56,500 nt of DNA, taken from positions 7,827,264-7,883,763 of the forward strand of contig NC_092583.1 in NCBI RefSeq assembly GCF_037975245.1, written 5' to 3'. Source of the DNA: Apostichopus japonicus (lineage: Eukaryota; Echinodermata; Holothuroidea; Aspidochirotida; Stichopodidae). The translations under genes were made by a program, and so were the position numbers. Under the pieces are notes generated by a model. That model did no database searches and had not been told where the DNA came from. It saw nothing but the letters and a program-made list of their open reading frames with translations. Below are positions 12,367 to 24,222 of this stretch, piece by piece (within the stretch, counting starts at the first letter, position 1; the number at the start of each line of letters is the position of its first letter).

Positions 12367-14071
12367 GCAGTAGTCATGAATCATTTTAAAAAAATGAAAT
12401 AAAGTTGTCACCACAAAGTGATGTGAGATTTGCTTCCACAATAGTCTGAAAAAAGGATTCCCAAGGTCTGAAGCAGACTGTATAAAGCTGAACATTTGAA
12501 CCAGAGTGTCATCATTGCAACCAGAATCAAATGCCCAGACTACAGAGATAATAAAACATGGGCTAAAACTTTGTTTGTTTTTAAGATCTAAAAATACAAG
12601 ATTTTAGAAACACAAATGCACTGAGCCAACTTATTTATAGGCCTAATTGTTTTAAGTTGTTATTTTGCTTGCTCACTTAACAAGTCTTATTTAGACCTAG
12701 GCTAGAGAAGAAACAGTTCTTTGTCACACTAAGTCAGTTTGTCTTTCAGTCGTTTTTTTAGTCTTACTAGTAGTAGTACTAAAGTATATAATACCAGTGA
12801 CTAGCCAACATAATTTGTTCAGCCTACTGTAACAGTAAGTTTGAAGGTCTAGCCTTGTTTTATTCAATATCACATAGCCTACCCATTTAGATTCACATGG
12901 GAAATTCAAGAAATCTTTACCAAATGAGTGTAGACCTAAGCTTCAAGTAAACTACAGTATTGAAACTCAGTCCCAGCATTTGTTTGGAAATAAATTAGAA
13001 GATTATGTGCGACTGTTCAATCTAGCCCAATACACACATAACACATTGTTAATTGGTGTTTAGAATGCACAGTTTAGTGTTGAGAACGCACTGCAATACT
13101 CAATAGAAAACCTAGGCTACTCACTGTCATTGCACTTGTGTATCGCGAAACGCTAGCCTAACAACGGTCACAAGTGCCAGTGGCCTAACAATTAACGTTA
13201 GATTTACCTCCAAGTTTAAGGAACAACAGGTAAGCCGATGGTGGCGGTTAATACTTCCATTCTTCTATAGATCTTCTTGGGTGATTAATAGTTGAAAGTT
13301 GCTTAGAGTGATCGTATTAAACCATGCCAAGCAATGCTTACGCTGTGCAATGCAAGTTGCCGTTGCTCCTCGGTTTCGAAATTGAATATGGTGTTGAAGT
13401 CAAAGTTCAACCTCGTACAAAATGTGATTATCGAAAAAATTTAAAAAATTGTCTTTGGCCCCAATTTGAGAATTTCATGTCACTAAAAATTACAAATGTC
13501 ATTAATTGATATCAAAAATTTAAAACAAAAGTAAATAAGAAAGAATTAAATCATAATACAATTTAAACATTAATTATTTTTATCTTGATCTTGACTTGGC
13601 AATATGTGTCTTACTTTCTTAGACTATGAATCACTGATCTAAATATAGATGCGAGCTCGTCTCAATCTTTTGATGTATGTGTATGCTACGTATTCATATA
13701 CTATCTGGAAGAACTCTCTCATAAATTTAATATGTGAATTTTTCATTTTACCTTAATGTACCAAATAGGATAAACAATTCAGTGATCAGACATATGTTAT
13801 ACCACATCTTTGCAGTGGCAAAGCCAGCGAGGGCGGGGAAGGGGGGGGGCAGGGGAAAGAGTACCTCCACAAAAAATTTTGGGGACAGATGTCCGACGGT
13901 GAAGAAAACGAAGGGAGCAAAAAAAGAGGAAATAATTGCATTATTTTGCATATAAGCCCTTTATGAGAAACACAAATTTTCAAGCCCCCCCCTCCCCTCA
14001 TAAACCTTCCCTGACAACGGTGATCCACCATTATGTGCCTTAAAGTGGAGACAGAAATTTGAACCAACTGG

Positions 14072-14360
14072 TACGTGTTGAATGCAACTGGTGTAACAGG
14101 TACCTGTTAAACCAGTTGTTTTCAACAGGTACCTGTTAAACCAGTTGTTTTCAACAGGTACCTGTTAAACCAGTTGTTTTCAACAGGTACCTGTTAAACC
14201 AGTTGTTTTCAACAGGTACCTGTTTAACCAGTTGTTTTCAACAGGTACCTGTTTAACCAGTTGTTTTCAACAGTTACCTGTTAAACCAGTTGTTTTCAAC
14301 AGGTACCTGTTAAACCAGTTGTTTTCAACAGGTACCTGTTAAACAAGTTGTTTTCAACAG
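14072..14360. repeat. right subterminal array of element A, 29-bp unit
   Basis: About nine nearly identical tandem 29-base units contain AACCAGTTG, TTTTC and the 14-base perfect palindrome AACAGGTACCTGTT. Units abut with no unique spacers. Divergence is lower here than in the left array, which points to recent homogenisation. Confidence 0.9.
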
Positions 14361-15104
14361 GTGTTTTACCTGTTGAAAGCAACTGGTTTAACAGGTACCT
14401 GTTAAAACCAATTGGTACCTGTTACAGCTTACAGGTAATTTACCTGTTGCAACAGGCAATTAACTGGTATAAACTGGTTTTGGTCACAATGCCTGTTAAA
14501 ACCAGTTGTCGTTAACAGGTACCTGTTAGTCCCTGTTGGTTCCGGTTAAAACCAATTGAAATTGTAACAGGTATTAACAGGAATTTTCTCCTGGGTAACC
14601 GCTTTTCTGACGTCCTACAAGTTTAAAATTGGCGTTTAATTTAATTATTTTTTCTCTCTCTTTTTTTCTCTCTTTTTTTTCTCTCTTTTTTTTTTTGGCC
14701 AAGAGCAGGGGGTTCGGACCCCCTGGACCCCCCTGGATCCGCGCCTGCATATATTCATTTGACTCGAGGCAATATATGAAAACCTGATACCTCGGCTCGG
14801 TACAAACGGAGCCAATCTTTTGATAGATTGTTGCGCTAGGTGGAAGCACTGAACATATTTTCAGCAGATATCGATATCGCGCAGCACAACAAGGTTCGTG
14901 GTATATGGTCGCAATCGTCGCATGGACCATTGCCATGCCATGCTGTGTGGCCATTCTCATGATTACTACAGATATTGTATTTTCTTATTCTGCCAGATGC
15001 AGACGAGATAATTGTGTAACTCTATTTCCCAAATTATTGAACAAAAAATATAAGTGAATCGCACTTATTTTTATTTTTTTACAACATTTTTTTACCCCAT
15101 TCCC

Positions 15105-15268
15105 AGTGGGGGCCAGTGGGGGGCCAGCCTATTTCATGGGGGCCTCGGCCCCCGGCCCCCCGTAGCTACGCCACTGATCACGCATGGGGCCCTTTCCCTC
15201 GAACGCGGTAAAAAAAAAATCAGGATTTCAAAAAGGGGGGCCCGGGCCCCCCCTGGATCCGCCCCTGA
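15105..15268. mobile_element. two short hAT-like end fragments
   Basis: G/C-rich blocks ending in GTAGCTACGCCACTG (near 15174) and CTGGATCCGCCCCTG (near 15268) are right-hand ends of the same hAT-like families found through the window. The second abuts the tail of the hammerhead SINE. Their left partners are not identifiable. Confidence 0.5.
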
Positions 15269-15290
15269 AGAACACACCAAAGAAATTCCA

Positions 15291-15332
15291 CTTCACGACC
15301 GGTTTCGTCCTTTTGGGACTCATCAGGCGCAG
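15291..15332 (-). ncRNA. hammerhead ribozyme motif in the SINE (minus strand)
   Basis: The minus strand reads CTGATGAG, stem II TCC/GGA closed by a CAAAA loop, then CGAAAC and a palindromic ACCGGT stem III ending in GTC, the canonical cleavage triplet. Stem I would pair CTGCGC with GTGAAG with one G-A mismatch and one G-U. All conserved core bases (CUGAUGA, GAAA, UH) are present. Confidence 0.7.
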
Positions 15333-15350
15333 GTAGGAATCTAACCCCCG

Positions 15351-16010
15351 CAAGGGCGGCGGAAGCACATTTAATCTGGGGGGGGGGGCACCGACATCAA
15401 AGGGCACTTTGCAGAAATTCGATTGGACTGATGTAGCCTGATATTTAGTACCCTTTATAACTCTTAATGTATTATCTTATTTGCGTATACACATCACCCC
15501 ATCAACGCCCCCCCCCCCCTCAAGGAAAATATGCATACTGGCACTGCAATATCCAATGTGCAAATTGGGAAACAAGGAACAAGTTTTCTATTGAGACAAA
15601 TGAAGTGAAATCATGCTAGTTGCTAATGTATGAATTTTCCGAATGAGAGTTTATTTCTTGTTAATATCTTAACAAATTGTTTCCATTCGAAATAGCTTTG
15701 AGTTTGACCAACATAAATTCATTAAAACTCAGGGGCGTAGCCAGGATTTGCAAAGTTGGATGCACGACTATCTGAGCGGAGCGCTACCATCGGTTGGCGC
15801 GGATCGTACAAGAGAAATTTTGGTTTTACAAACCCCTCAGATGGCCGGAAACGGCCCTTCCAGAGTGTTCATTCCGGTTCCCTGGCCTCTTGCTAACTTA
15901 AGATACCTCAATTTTGATGTAGAAAAAGTGCACATTTTTAACCCTGAGGAAAAGTGGGGGGGGGGGGGCACGTGACCCCTGTGCCCCCCCCCCCGGTTCC
16001 GCCGCCCTTG
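15351..16010. mobile_element. 660-bp hAT-like nonautonomous element with 8-bp target duplication
   Basis: Terminal inverted repeats CAAGGGCGGCGGAA are perfect and flanked by identical AACCCCCG (15343-15350 and 16011-16018), an 8-base duplication as made by hAT transposases. The host site is the B box region of the hammerhead SINE. Inside is CAGGGGCGTAGCCAGGATTT (15731) followed by the GGAGCGCC hairpin core, so a second family member is nested or the element is a hybrid. No transposase frame. Confidence 0.9.
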
Positions 16011-16157
16011 AACCCCCGGATCTTGTGTCACTGACCAAAGTCCGTACCACTCGACCACAGTGATTCTACTCCAGGTGTATGAATGCGTATAAATTGGTTT
16101 GTATAACTGTCATTGAGGGCGTATAAACCAAGTGTTATGATTGTACTCTGTACAATT

Positions 16158-16244
<87 letters not shown>

Positions 16245-16246
16245 TG
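16158..16246. repeat. (TA)n microsatellite
   Basis: TA dinucleotides with one AAA interruption, abutting the head of the split SINE. Confidence 0.95.
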
Positions 16247-16249
16247 ACA

Positions 16250-19200
16250 GAACACACCTTAGTTAAAAAAATAACCACAAATTACACATCAAAGCTTCCG
16301 CGCTTTCCATTTGTTACTATTGTGATGTACTACGCTCCAATATCCAAGGAAAAATAAGACAACTGAAAAAGTAATATGTTACTCTAGTCTTCCATATTAT
16401 CAAGAAGAACGATACAGTTAGGCGTACACTTCAAAGGTCAGTAAATTTCAAGAGAGAGAAGCGAAGACAAGACATTTAATTTGAGGGACAGGAACTTTTA
16501 TGTATTTGCCTAAACAGTTAATTATATGATTATATAATCATGCGACTGTTTGTAACACATGTGTTGATTATATTTTGGGGTGTTCACGTAAATGTGTGAC
16601 TAAGTATTACATGGCTAAGTTAGTGCAAGTGTAGTACATTCCAACCCAAAATATGGCTCCATAGTTCACAATCTTCACAAAAGACAGCGCACCCAATCAC
16701 AGTACATCAAGCGTTAGTCGAAAATTTAACATGCAGGATTATATATATACTGCTTACCCGTGTAACGTTGTAAGCAGTTTCGTCGACAGATAATAACTCC
16801 CGTTTTGAAGTGTTCAAGTTTCCTTCAATATTCTAGGAACATGACAATACATTATTCTGTGCAAACCCTAATTTGGCATCGGGCCCCGGGGGCTATAGCC
16901 TACTAACTCTAGACCCCCCTCGTCAGGCCTGTTTTTAAACGCTGAAAGTAACCAATTGCTCTTAACTTTCAGAAACTGGAGCACAAAGCTCCTTTACTAA
17001 TGTGCTTTAGGACGTGGGTGTTGTTTGTGTGTTTTTTATTTGTAAACTTTCTTTCCCGAAGCATGCGCAGATTACAAGGGTGGGTGGAGTTAGTGGGTGA
17101 TGATGTCACGTTCACGTGGAGTTGTACAGCACTCATACACACAAAGTGCATGATTAATGATAATAGCTACGAGAAAAAATATCATCCCGGCCGTGATTCA
17201 ATTAAATTACGGTTCCCTCAACATTTAGCCTGTTTCACGTGTCAGCCTCACATGATGTCTTGCACCCACACTTGACACCATAACGAAATTATCATCCAAC
17301 TATCATCCACTACCCGTATTCCACGAACATGAACCTGCCAGTAGATTTATCTTCTAAGAAAAATATTTTGGAAAAATCTTTTCCAGGTGAAAGGGCCACA
17401 CAAATTTACAAACCTTAGAAATCTTCCTTTTCATTGTTCTGTTATAAAACATTGAAAATTAACTAAACCGCAGTTTATTGGCATTTTGTCCAAATTTTAC
17501 ACAAATTCCAGAAAAGAAATCTTGGAACCCGGTGGTGTAAGGTATTATTCTTATTTAGGCCCAACACCTGAAGACCATTAACACGAAAGGTACACTTTTT
17601 ATGTTGTTTATATCTGTCGTTAAAAAAGAGCGATTTGGCTTTTTACAACTTGACCTTTCTCGTATACTGCATATTTATGCAAGCTATTAAATGACCAAAT
17701 AGAAACAGTTACCTTACTGAGAAACAAATGAGTCATTGTAACAGGTAACAGATGTTTAGAGTAGTATTGTGGTCATCCGTATTACCTCCAAATATGCCAG
17801 TAAAGTCAGATAATGGTCACCCATGTCCACATATCAAGAAGCATTTTTTACTGCCAATCTAAAGGAAGTTATCCGCGTTTAGACATTTTACTTGTCTTAT
17901 TTAATAATCCCCAATGGTTGGGATTAATTTGGAGGATTAGAGTCATTATATACGGATGCGTATAATACTGCCTTAATTACTAACAATATAATTTAAAAAA
18001 TGGTCTTTTCGTAATTTCGAAGTCTTTGTCGTAATTTCGAAAGTTTCTCGTAATTTCCAAAATCTTTCCCTAGTTTCCAAAATCTTAACGGAATTTCCAA
18101 AATCGTGTTTTTATTTATTTATTTTGTTTAATATATTCTTTATTGTCGTGTGGCAACAATTAACTTCCGTAACTATTTCATCACTGCTGCAAATTCCACC
18201 TAGTTATAGCGTATTAAGAATGTTGGACTACCGCGGATGGCATTGAAAATAAAAGTTTAAGAAGCATTATACTAGGGCTATATGATTCGTCTGTAAAACA
18301 CCGTGTTACGAAAGGTATATAAAACGATCGTTGTGATGTAATATATCAAATAATGACATATGCTGCAGTCTAAAATTATGACAGAAATTTGTGAACGACA
18401 ATGTATATATAAAATTAAACAAAATTGACATGAAATATTAACAGCTATTGGACAACAAAGATTCAAAAGGTGGTCTATTCAATGTAAATTGAAAGTTTTA
18501 TTTGATACAAACCTGCAGTTGTCTAGAAGCTGTAAGCCATTGTACACTTGAACTAAGACATATGAGTTTTAAGTATACAATCTAAATGCACACCGTTCTT
18601 ATTTTATCTTAGCAAATAATATGCTCACGTGAGTGAGCCCTATTTCGCTTTTTCTTTTGGTACCTGGAGAATAAAGGAAATTATTGTCTCTATTGGCGTT
18701 GCAAAGACCCGTTTTGTTCTATTCTTTGATTATATTTGAATGCAGGTTTGGCCCCCACTCCTCCCCCGTCAAAAGATGCAATGGGGAAAAAGGGAACCAT
18801 CCCTTATCACCCCGTTCTCAATTAACTGCATGTTCCCCTATAGTCGATTAACAAAATACCGTTATCATTTTGAAGAGAAAATACTCGAATAAGGAATTTT
18901 ATGCAATTGGTTTCATGACAAAATCACTTGCATCAACTCACATTATTTAATATGTTCTTTAAAATTTTCATCTTCTTTGAAAAATTAAAGCCATCCACGC
19001 CGTCAAGGTATTGGAAATCTATTCCAAGCAACTTTTAAATCAATCCACATATTGGATATTAGTGAATTATAATGGGCGACTGACGTAATGGCATGCATGC
19101 CGAGCCTGCACAAAAAGTTCTTTAAACAAAACTAGACAAAACGGAAAAACGTTGGTGCGGCAATGCAACCTTCATATAGCCACACTTACGTCATAAAAAA

Positions 19201-20700
19201 ATCCTGATGAAATTATCAACTTTGAGGATTTTTTTCTTTCCATTGAGAATTCGATAAACGTTTTTGAAACGTCGCATATACCTCCCTTTCTATCAGGAGT
19301 CTCGCCTATACCCCCCACCCCCACCTATATAGTATATACATCCCTTTAAACGACGGAAGTCGCATGTTAACCTCATTTCTGAGGAACGAACGTTTTGGTG
19401 ATCATTATCCATCTTACAGGATATATTCTTAGACATTTTGACGGATGTCATTAATGACTTGTGGGTTTATAGATGTTATTTTAGCAGACATCATTTCTTC
19501 GGATGTCTAGGATCTTAAACTTGTAAAGATATACATCTCGGTAACCTAAACCGACGGACAACATTTTTGTTTTCAAGAGCCACTTGCAAACCCTTCGTAA
19601 CTTGATCGTATATGTTTTGAGGGTGAAAATAACGGAATTGTATAAATTCAGATACGAGCATATTAACAGAATGTTAATGAATTTCCTTTGTCAAATTATA
19701 GAGATTGACTCTGCATGGACACAGTGTCTGACATGCTAAGAATCGTTGTTAACGAAAGAAATTAATTTAACTTTCAATTCTTATTTTGTAATCACTAAAT
19801 GTCATTTGAAACATTTCTTATTTTTCTTACATTTTTTACATTTTTATTCTAACCAACATTTCATTGAGCAAGGTCATTGTTTCATTTATAGCAAACTGGG
19901 ATATTAAAATGTCTGCTCTTGTGTCTTGACAGCCAATACGAATTGTGAAGTATTAGAGAGGGGCGGTAGAATATAGGAGAGGGAGAGGTAAAAGGGACCC
20001 TATGGGGTCGAAGGGAGGGGCGGTGGAGGGGACTAGTCTTGGATTATTTTGCCTCCCTCATCTTTTCACCAGTGCATATTTATTGCAGTTCGTCATAGTG
20101 TTGCTGAAAAGTATATGTTTAGTTTATTACTCAAGCGCAAACATTCGAGTTCTTCGAATTTACTCTCCTTTTTTGAAATGACAAACCCGGCGAAAATATT
20201 TCAAGACGATATCATATCATACACAAATTAAGTTGTGTTCTCACAACAGCGCTTTCTTATAGAACCGAGAGGTACCACCATAAATGCTCTAGACATTCTG
20301 TTTTTTTCCCCTCGCCTATATGTCAATGGTGTGAAGCGAACTAATTGCTAAAGTTTGTTGTTTATTGATTTGGATTTTCATTTAAGAAGGGGTTAATGTA
20401 GGCTATAATTGGGCTTAGGGTGGCGATAGGTGGTGAATTAGGTGTTAGACTCTTTAACATTATGTACTTGTCGACATACCGGTACTTTACAGTAAAACAT
20501 CGACATTAACTATTGGAAAATTTACTTGACGGTAAATGATTCAAATTAATTACAAAGCAACAGAGGAAATTAACCCCAGATCAAATATTTCTAATTAATT
20601 AGATGGTACTGTCTCAAGTGAGGACATCTTTTCCATTTGTTCCTATACCTACATCATTTCCCACACACGTTGTTAGTATCCAAGTAGCAATACCATGCTA
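16250..20700. other. gene-poor unique DNA
   Basis: Over 4 kb with no supported exon. A short frame of 91 codons at 17000 overlaps a 60-codon frame on the other strand, and neither has a recognisable motif. The only structure I see is the short tandem repeat at 18001-18108. Confidence 0.4.
18001..18108. repeat. short tandem repeat, ~21-bp unit
   Basis: About five degenerate copies of CGTAATTTCGAAAGTCTTT in a row, drifting to GGAATTTCCAAAATC. Noncoding. Confidence 0.75.
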
Positions 20701-20715
20701 TGAATCAAGAATTAT

Positions 20716-21850
20716 TCATGTAGTTGTGCGTTGAAATTTCGCAATATGGTATACGAAATTCACATATAACGGAATCTTCAGTTTGAGCAGTCTAGCATAT
20801 TTTAACCAATTGTGAAATGACCACGTCAAGCCGATCATCAGAAAGTCAGAAAGTCTAAGTTGATCAATTTGTGGTTTTGTGAACTTTATGTGGCTGCTGT
20901 CAGACAAAGGAAGGTCGTGATATAGAATTTTGGAGTTCAAATGACGGAGCATATCCATTAAAGGAATACTACCAATTGAATTTTCGAGTGCACTCCCAGT
21001 ATCTTTCGTCACCCTCATCGTCTCAACAAAAACACAGGCGGAACATAAGCCACCCCTTTCCATACTATACACCCCTCCTCTTTCTTCTTTCACTTTTTAG
21101 CTACTATCTGATGTGATCTATACTCTGTCAGAAAAGTCGAGTTGTTGGGTAGTACATTTTGAAGAAATACACTCGGTGTAAATGTTTGGCCTTCTTCGCC
21201 GTTCCATTGCAAACAATTACGCATTCTCATGAGAAAAGCGTTATTGGCAGTACTAAGAAGGGCCTCGATATAAAACTCCTGACTTTCGGTGTTGCGAGTA
21301 TGGCAAAATATCTCCTATAAATTCATGAAGCGCAGAAAGGTTAATGAATTGAAAGTCACTGATATCCTTAAACGATATGACTTTGGAAGCGAAATCACTC
21401 AGCGACACCCATAGGCGTAGGAGGCAGGGGTGTGTGTGTGTGGGGGGGGGGGTAGGGGGCTGCCCCGAACCAAATATTTTGTGAAAATACGGGCAATATG
21501 CTACAAATTTTCCGGGCACTGTGTTTTTCAACTGTTAAACTTTTATTATGATTATTGTAACGACTTCCCCAAAAATTATAACCAATATGTAAGGGTAATA
21601 ATACGGCAAATGATTGCATGTAATTGGCATGCGATGTAATTACCGATGCATGCCTATGTGATATGCACATTAACATGTTAAACGCGCGCGCACCGAGCGA
21701 AAAATTGTGGTTATATTTTTCTGGCAAGTCGTTTCAGCCCCCCTCCCCCGCCCCCCAAATCAAATTGGGCTCCTACGCCTAGGGCGACACCGATAACTTG
21801 ATGATCAAGCCATCTCCGATGATATTCGTACACGTTCAAGTATATAGTAC
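20716..21850 (-). pseudogene. broken gene fragment of unknown family, minus strand
   Basis: Three minus-strand open stretches line up in one direction. The first is cut by the hAT copy at 21410-21783; with the copy and one duplication removed, the frame runs on through LSDFASKVISFKDISDF and NLSALHEFIGDILP. Next, after a possible acceptor (ATTTATAG), comes a ~70-codon frame with EFYIEALLSTANNAFLM. Last is a 125-codon frame (20716-21093) rich in Leu, with LPLSDSSHIKFTKPQIDQL. The spacing of Leu is reminiscent of leucine-rich-repeat or NLR-type proteins, but I see no NACHT or other diagnostic motif. Frames change without clear introns, so a pseudogene is most likely. Confidence 0.35.
21410..21783. 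mobile_element. 374-bp hAT-like element with 8-bp target duplication
   Basis: Ends read CATAGGCGTAGGAG and, inverted, CCTAGGCGTAGGAG. Identical GCGACACC octamers (21402-21409 and 21784-21791) flank them. G- and C-runs lie just inside each end. No transposase; it interrupts a minus-strand open frame. Confidence 0.9.
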
Positions 21851-22162
21851 CGTACTACGATAAATTTGTCGCCGTACAATAAAAGTTAACGTAGGTGTAT
21901 GTTTCTAAAACGGTTTAAGCTAAAGAGCGACTCTCCGCTTACATCCACAAACAGTACCCGAACAGGTTCAAATCCTTACAGAAATTTTAGACCTAGACGG
22001 TATCTAAGGAAATCTCCTTTAACTTTCGCAAACCGCATCTAGTCGAGAACGTTATTTTTTGCGGTAAGGAACAGCTGCACGTAGAGCTATGAGTTCCCTG
22101 CTGCCATCTTGTTTAGAATAAATGAAAGAACGACTACAATCTCACTAATGTAACTTGCCAGT
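21792..22162. other. unannotated spacer
   Basis: No convincing feature between two hAT-like insertions, apart from the start of the minus-strand gene fragment near its left edge. Confidence 0.4.
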
Positions 22163-22170
22163 CTGTTTAT

Positions 22171-24125
22171 CAGTGGCGGAGAAACAGGGGGGGTTGGGGG
22201 GGTTTTAACCCCCCACTTTTTGAAGAGGGGGGGTTGGCCCACACAATCAACCCCCCCTAGTTTTTGCCAGTAATGTTTTGTTATAGCCTATGTTATGTGC
22301 TCCAAATGGCATAATAAATCAAATTATTAAATTTGAAATTGTTAAAGTCATTTCAACCTTTTACCTGGTAGGCTACATCAACAATTAACGACCGAAAACC
22401 GAGTTAGAATTGACCCACACATTATTTCTAGCCCCTTTCCCCCACCTTGCGCATTGGAACTTGTAGCTCATAGCGCTAACTTCACCCCACAACAGACATA
22501 CACAAAATAACGTTTTGTTGCTGTTGAATAGCTTTGGAACTGCATACACTTGCCAACTTCAACGAGGTGAAGGAAGGAAAAGAAAAAGAAGAAAGAGAGA
22601 AAAGGAGAAAAGGATGGAGTAGAAAATACGGCAAGAAAACGGGAAGAGAAAGAGGAACAGCGACAAATTTTTCGAATTTGTAAAGCAAACAGCAGATATC
22701 ACATCATATCAGTGAGCATGAAAATGGCGTTCCACGATAAACAGCCTCCAAACCATGGGCGCAGATCCTGGTGAGGACAGCGGGACGCATCCCCACCAAC
22801 TTTTTCAGTAGTGGGGACATGATATACCGTGTCCCCACCAATTTGTCTTGACCAATAGCTGCATTTCAAGTTCCGCTGTATTGAACTTTGGCGCAGTTTG
22901 ATCCAGCATTGTGCAAATGACATGCAGCAGTTCTCAGTTTATTGTATTTTATCCACAGTTGTTAAATATAGGAAAGAAATCGCATTTGCGGCAGTCTATA
23001 TTTGTTTTCTGGGAGAGGACCCCAGACCCATCGTATATACAAAAGTCTACTTGGATTATTTGTCCCCTGATTTTCTTTCTGCAGACGCCCATGTATTTCT
23101 CCAAACTAAAAAAAAAGCCATGAGATCTAAAACTTAAGGAGGTTTAGGAGCATCATTAGGCCTGGGAAGTGTTATTTCCGGCGATCTGGGAGGTATATTT
23201 GCCCAAAAAAATCGTACGCTACGCGCGAACCCATGGTCGCGCTCCGCTTAGATAGTGTCATAGAAAAGACACGCGTCCCCACCATTATCCAAGACTAATC
23301 TGCGCCCATGCTCAAAGCTGTCGATGTGTTTAGTGTTCGGTTTCGGAAATATCTGGTATATTTTTATTTCCTTCAACGAAATTTTTTAGTAGCCGTCTGA
23401 ATTTTCGAAAATTCCCTAACCAACATTCTTCATCATACTTCATCATACTCGTGCAATTTTGACCCGTCTGTTAGGGTTTGAAGGAGGTTTTTCTATATCG
23501 GTTGTCCATAGATGATATTATGTGCAACGTTATGGGTATATTTTGAAGTGAATTTATTCACGAGAATTGTGAATTTTTAAATTCTGAACAGTGGGGCTGA
23601 CGGATATTGTGGGCCGCGATGAAGAATCACCTACAAAAGCAATGATCCACAGGATATGTGATGAAGTTGAACATGATGTTTGACTGGTGACAATCTTCAA
23701 AAAGGTTATAGATGAGAAAAAAGTATTTGGAAAAAACTTGGTTCTCCGGCAAAAGTGTACATATGGTTGGTCAGTTTCAAGCCCGAGAAGTGCCATTTCC
23801 GGTGATCTGGGGGGTACCAAAACCAGAAATTTGCTTGTACGCTGCGCGCCAACCAATGGTGGCGCTCCGCTTAGATAGTAATACGCGCCCCCCGGGTTAG
23901 AAAATCCTGCATACGCCCCTGGTTAAATGCAGCTTTTTAAGGCCTGGGCAGTGCCATTTACTGCAATCTGGGAGGCAATATTTGCCCAAAAATTCTTGTG
24001 CACTTCGCGCCAACTTATGGTGGCGCTCCACTTAGATAGTGAGCCAGCAGTTATGACTTTTTATTTCATCAATGGCCTGCAACCCCCCCCCCCCCCCCAC
24101 TTCTGACAAGAAATCTCCGCCACTG
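22171..24125. mobile_element. 1.95-kb composite hAT-like element with 8-bp target duplication
   Basis: Terminal repeats CAGTGGCGGAGA are perfect and flanked by identical CTGTTTAT (22163-22170 and 24126-24133). The interior is a collage: a purine-rich tract (22560-22660), a nested element with CATGGGCGCAGAT ends (22754-23310), and three minus-oriented copies of the GGAGCGCC hairpin core near 23230, 23860 and 24020. No transposase frame remains. It lies 95 bases left of element C. Confidence 0.85.
22754..23310. mobile_element. nested hAT-like element, CATGGGCGCAGAT ends
   Basis: Perfect 13-base inverted ends. The flanking octamers CTCCAAAC and CTCAAAGC agree at six of eight positions, which fits an aged duplication. 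The right part carries the hairpin core on the minus strand. Plus-strand open frames here have no recognisable domain. Confidence 0.7.
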
Positions 24126-24222
24126 CTGTTTATCCAGGCACCGAAGCTATTAAGCAAAAACCACGACACGAAGATCACGTTCTAGAAAACAATAGAATTT
24201 TCATCTGACTGTTGCCAATTTA

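Larger units (their letters stand above)
9110..14595. mobile_element. element A: 5.5-kb TIR element with palindromic subterminal arrays
   Basis: Both ends read CCCAGGWGAAAATTCC and continue WGTTAATACCTGTT in inverted orientation (about 30 of 32 bases agree), with TA directly outside on each side as a probable target duplication. Inside each end lies an array of AACAGGT/ACCTGTT/AACTGGT words: irregular on the left (about 9120-9760), regular on the right. The central 4 kb carries remnants of a BEN-domain gene on the minus strand. I see no DDE transposase, RT or helicase. The core is shared with element B (30480-33028), whose ends are different. Superfamily not assigned. Confidence 0.8.
8875..14747. 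mobile_element. short hAT-like element split by element A
   Basis: The left end CAGGGCGGATCCAGG and the reverse complement of the right end (CAGGCGCGGATCCAGG) match with one indel. Subtracting element A (9110-14595) leaves a short nonautonomous element of about 390 bp. The flanks do not show a clear 8-bp target duplication, so pairing of these two ends is inferred from their match and from being the nearest ends outside element A. Confidence 0.5.
15271..16155 (-). mobile_element. hammerhead SINE, minus strand, split by a hAT copy
   Basis: Removing the hAT copy (15351-16010) and one 8-base duplication restores a SINE on the minus strand matching the plus copy at 42753-42975: head (TCATAACACTTGG, TATACGCCCTCAATGACAG), A-box-like GGTCGAGTGGTACGG, B box region GGGGGTT/AGATTCC, then a hammerhead ribozyme motif and a tail ending GTGTTCTT. 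The head end lies against a (TA)n tract, as in the other copy. The insertion falls inside the B box, so this copy's internal promoter is broken. Confidence 0.75.

Noticed and set aside
13324-13509. Plus-strand 61-codon frame at the end of the element A core
   Set aside because: The related segment of element B has indels that break the frame, so it is not a conserved protein.
14072-14360. CRISPR-like array (nine 29-base repeats)
   Set aside because: Units abut without unique spacers, the DNA is animal, and the array is the subterminal part of element A.
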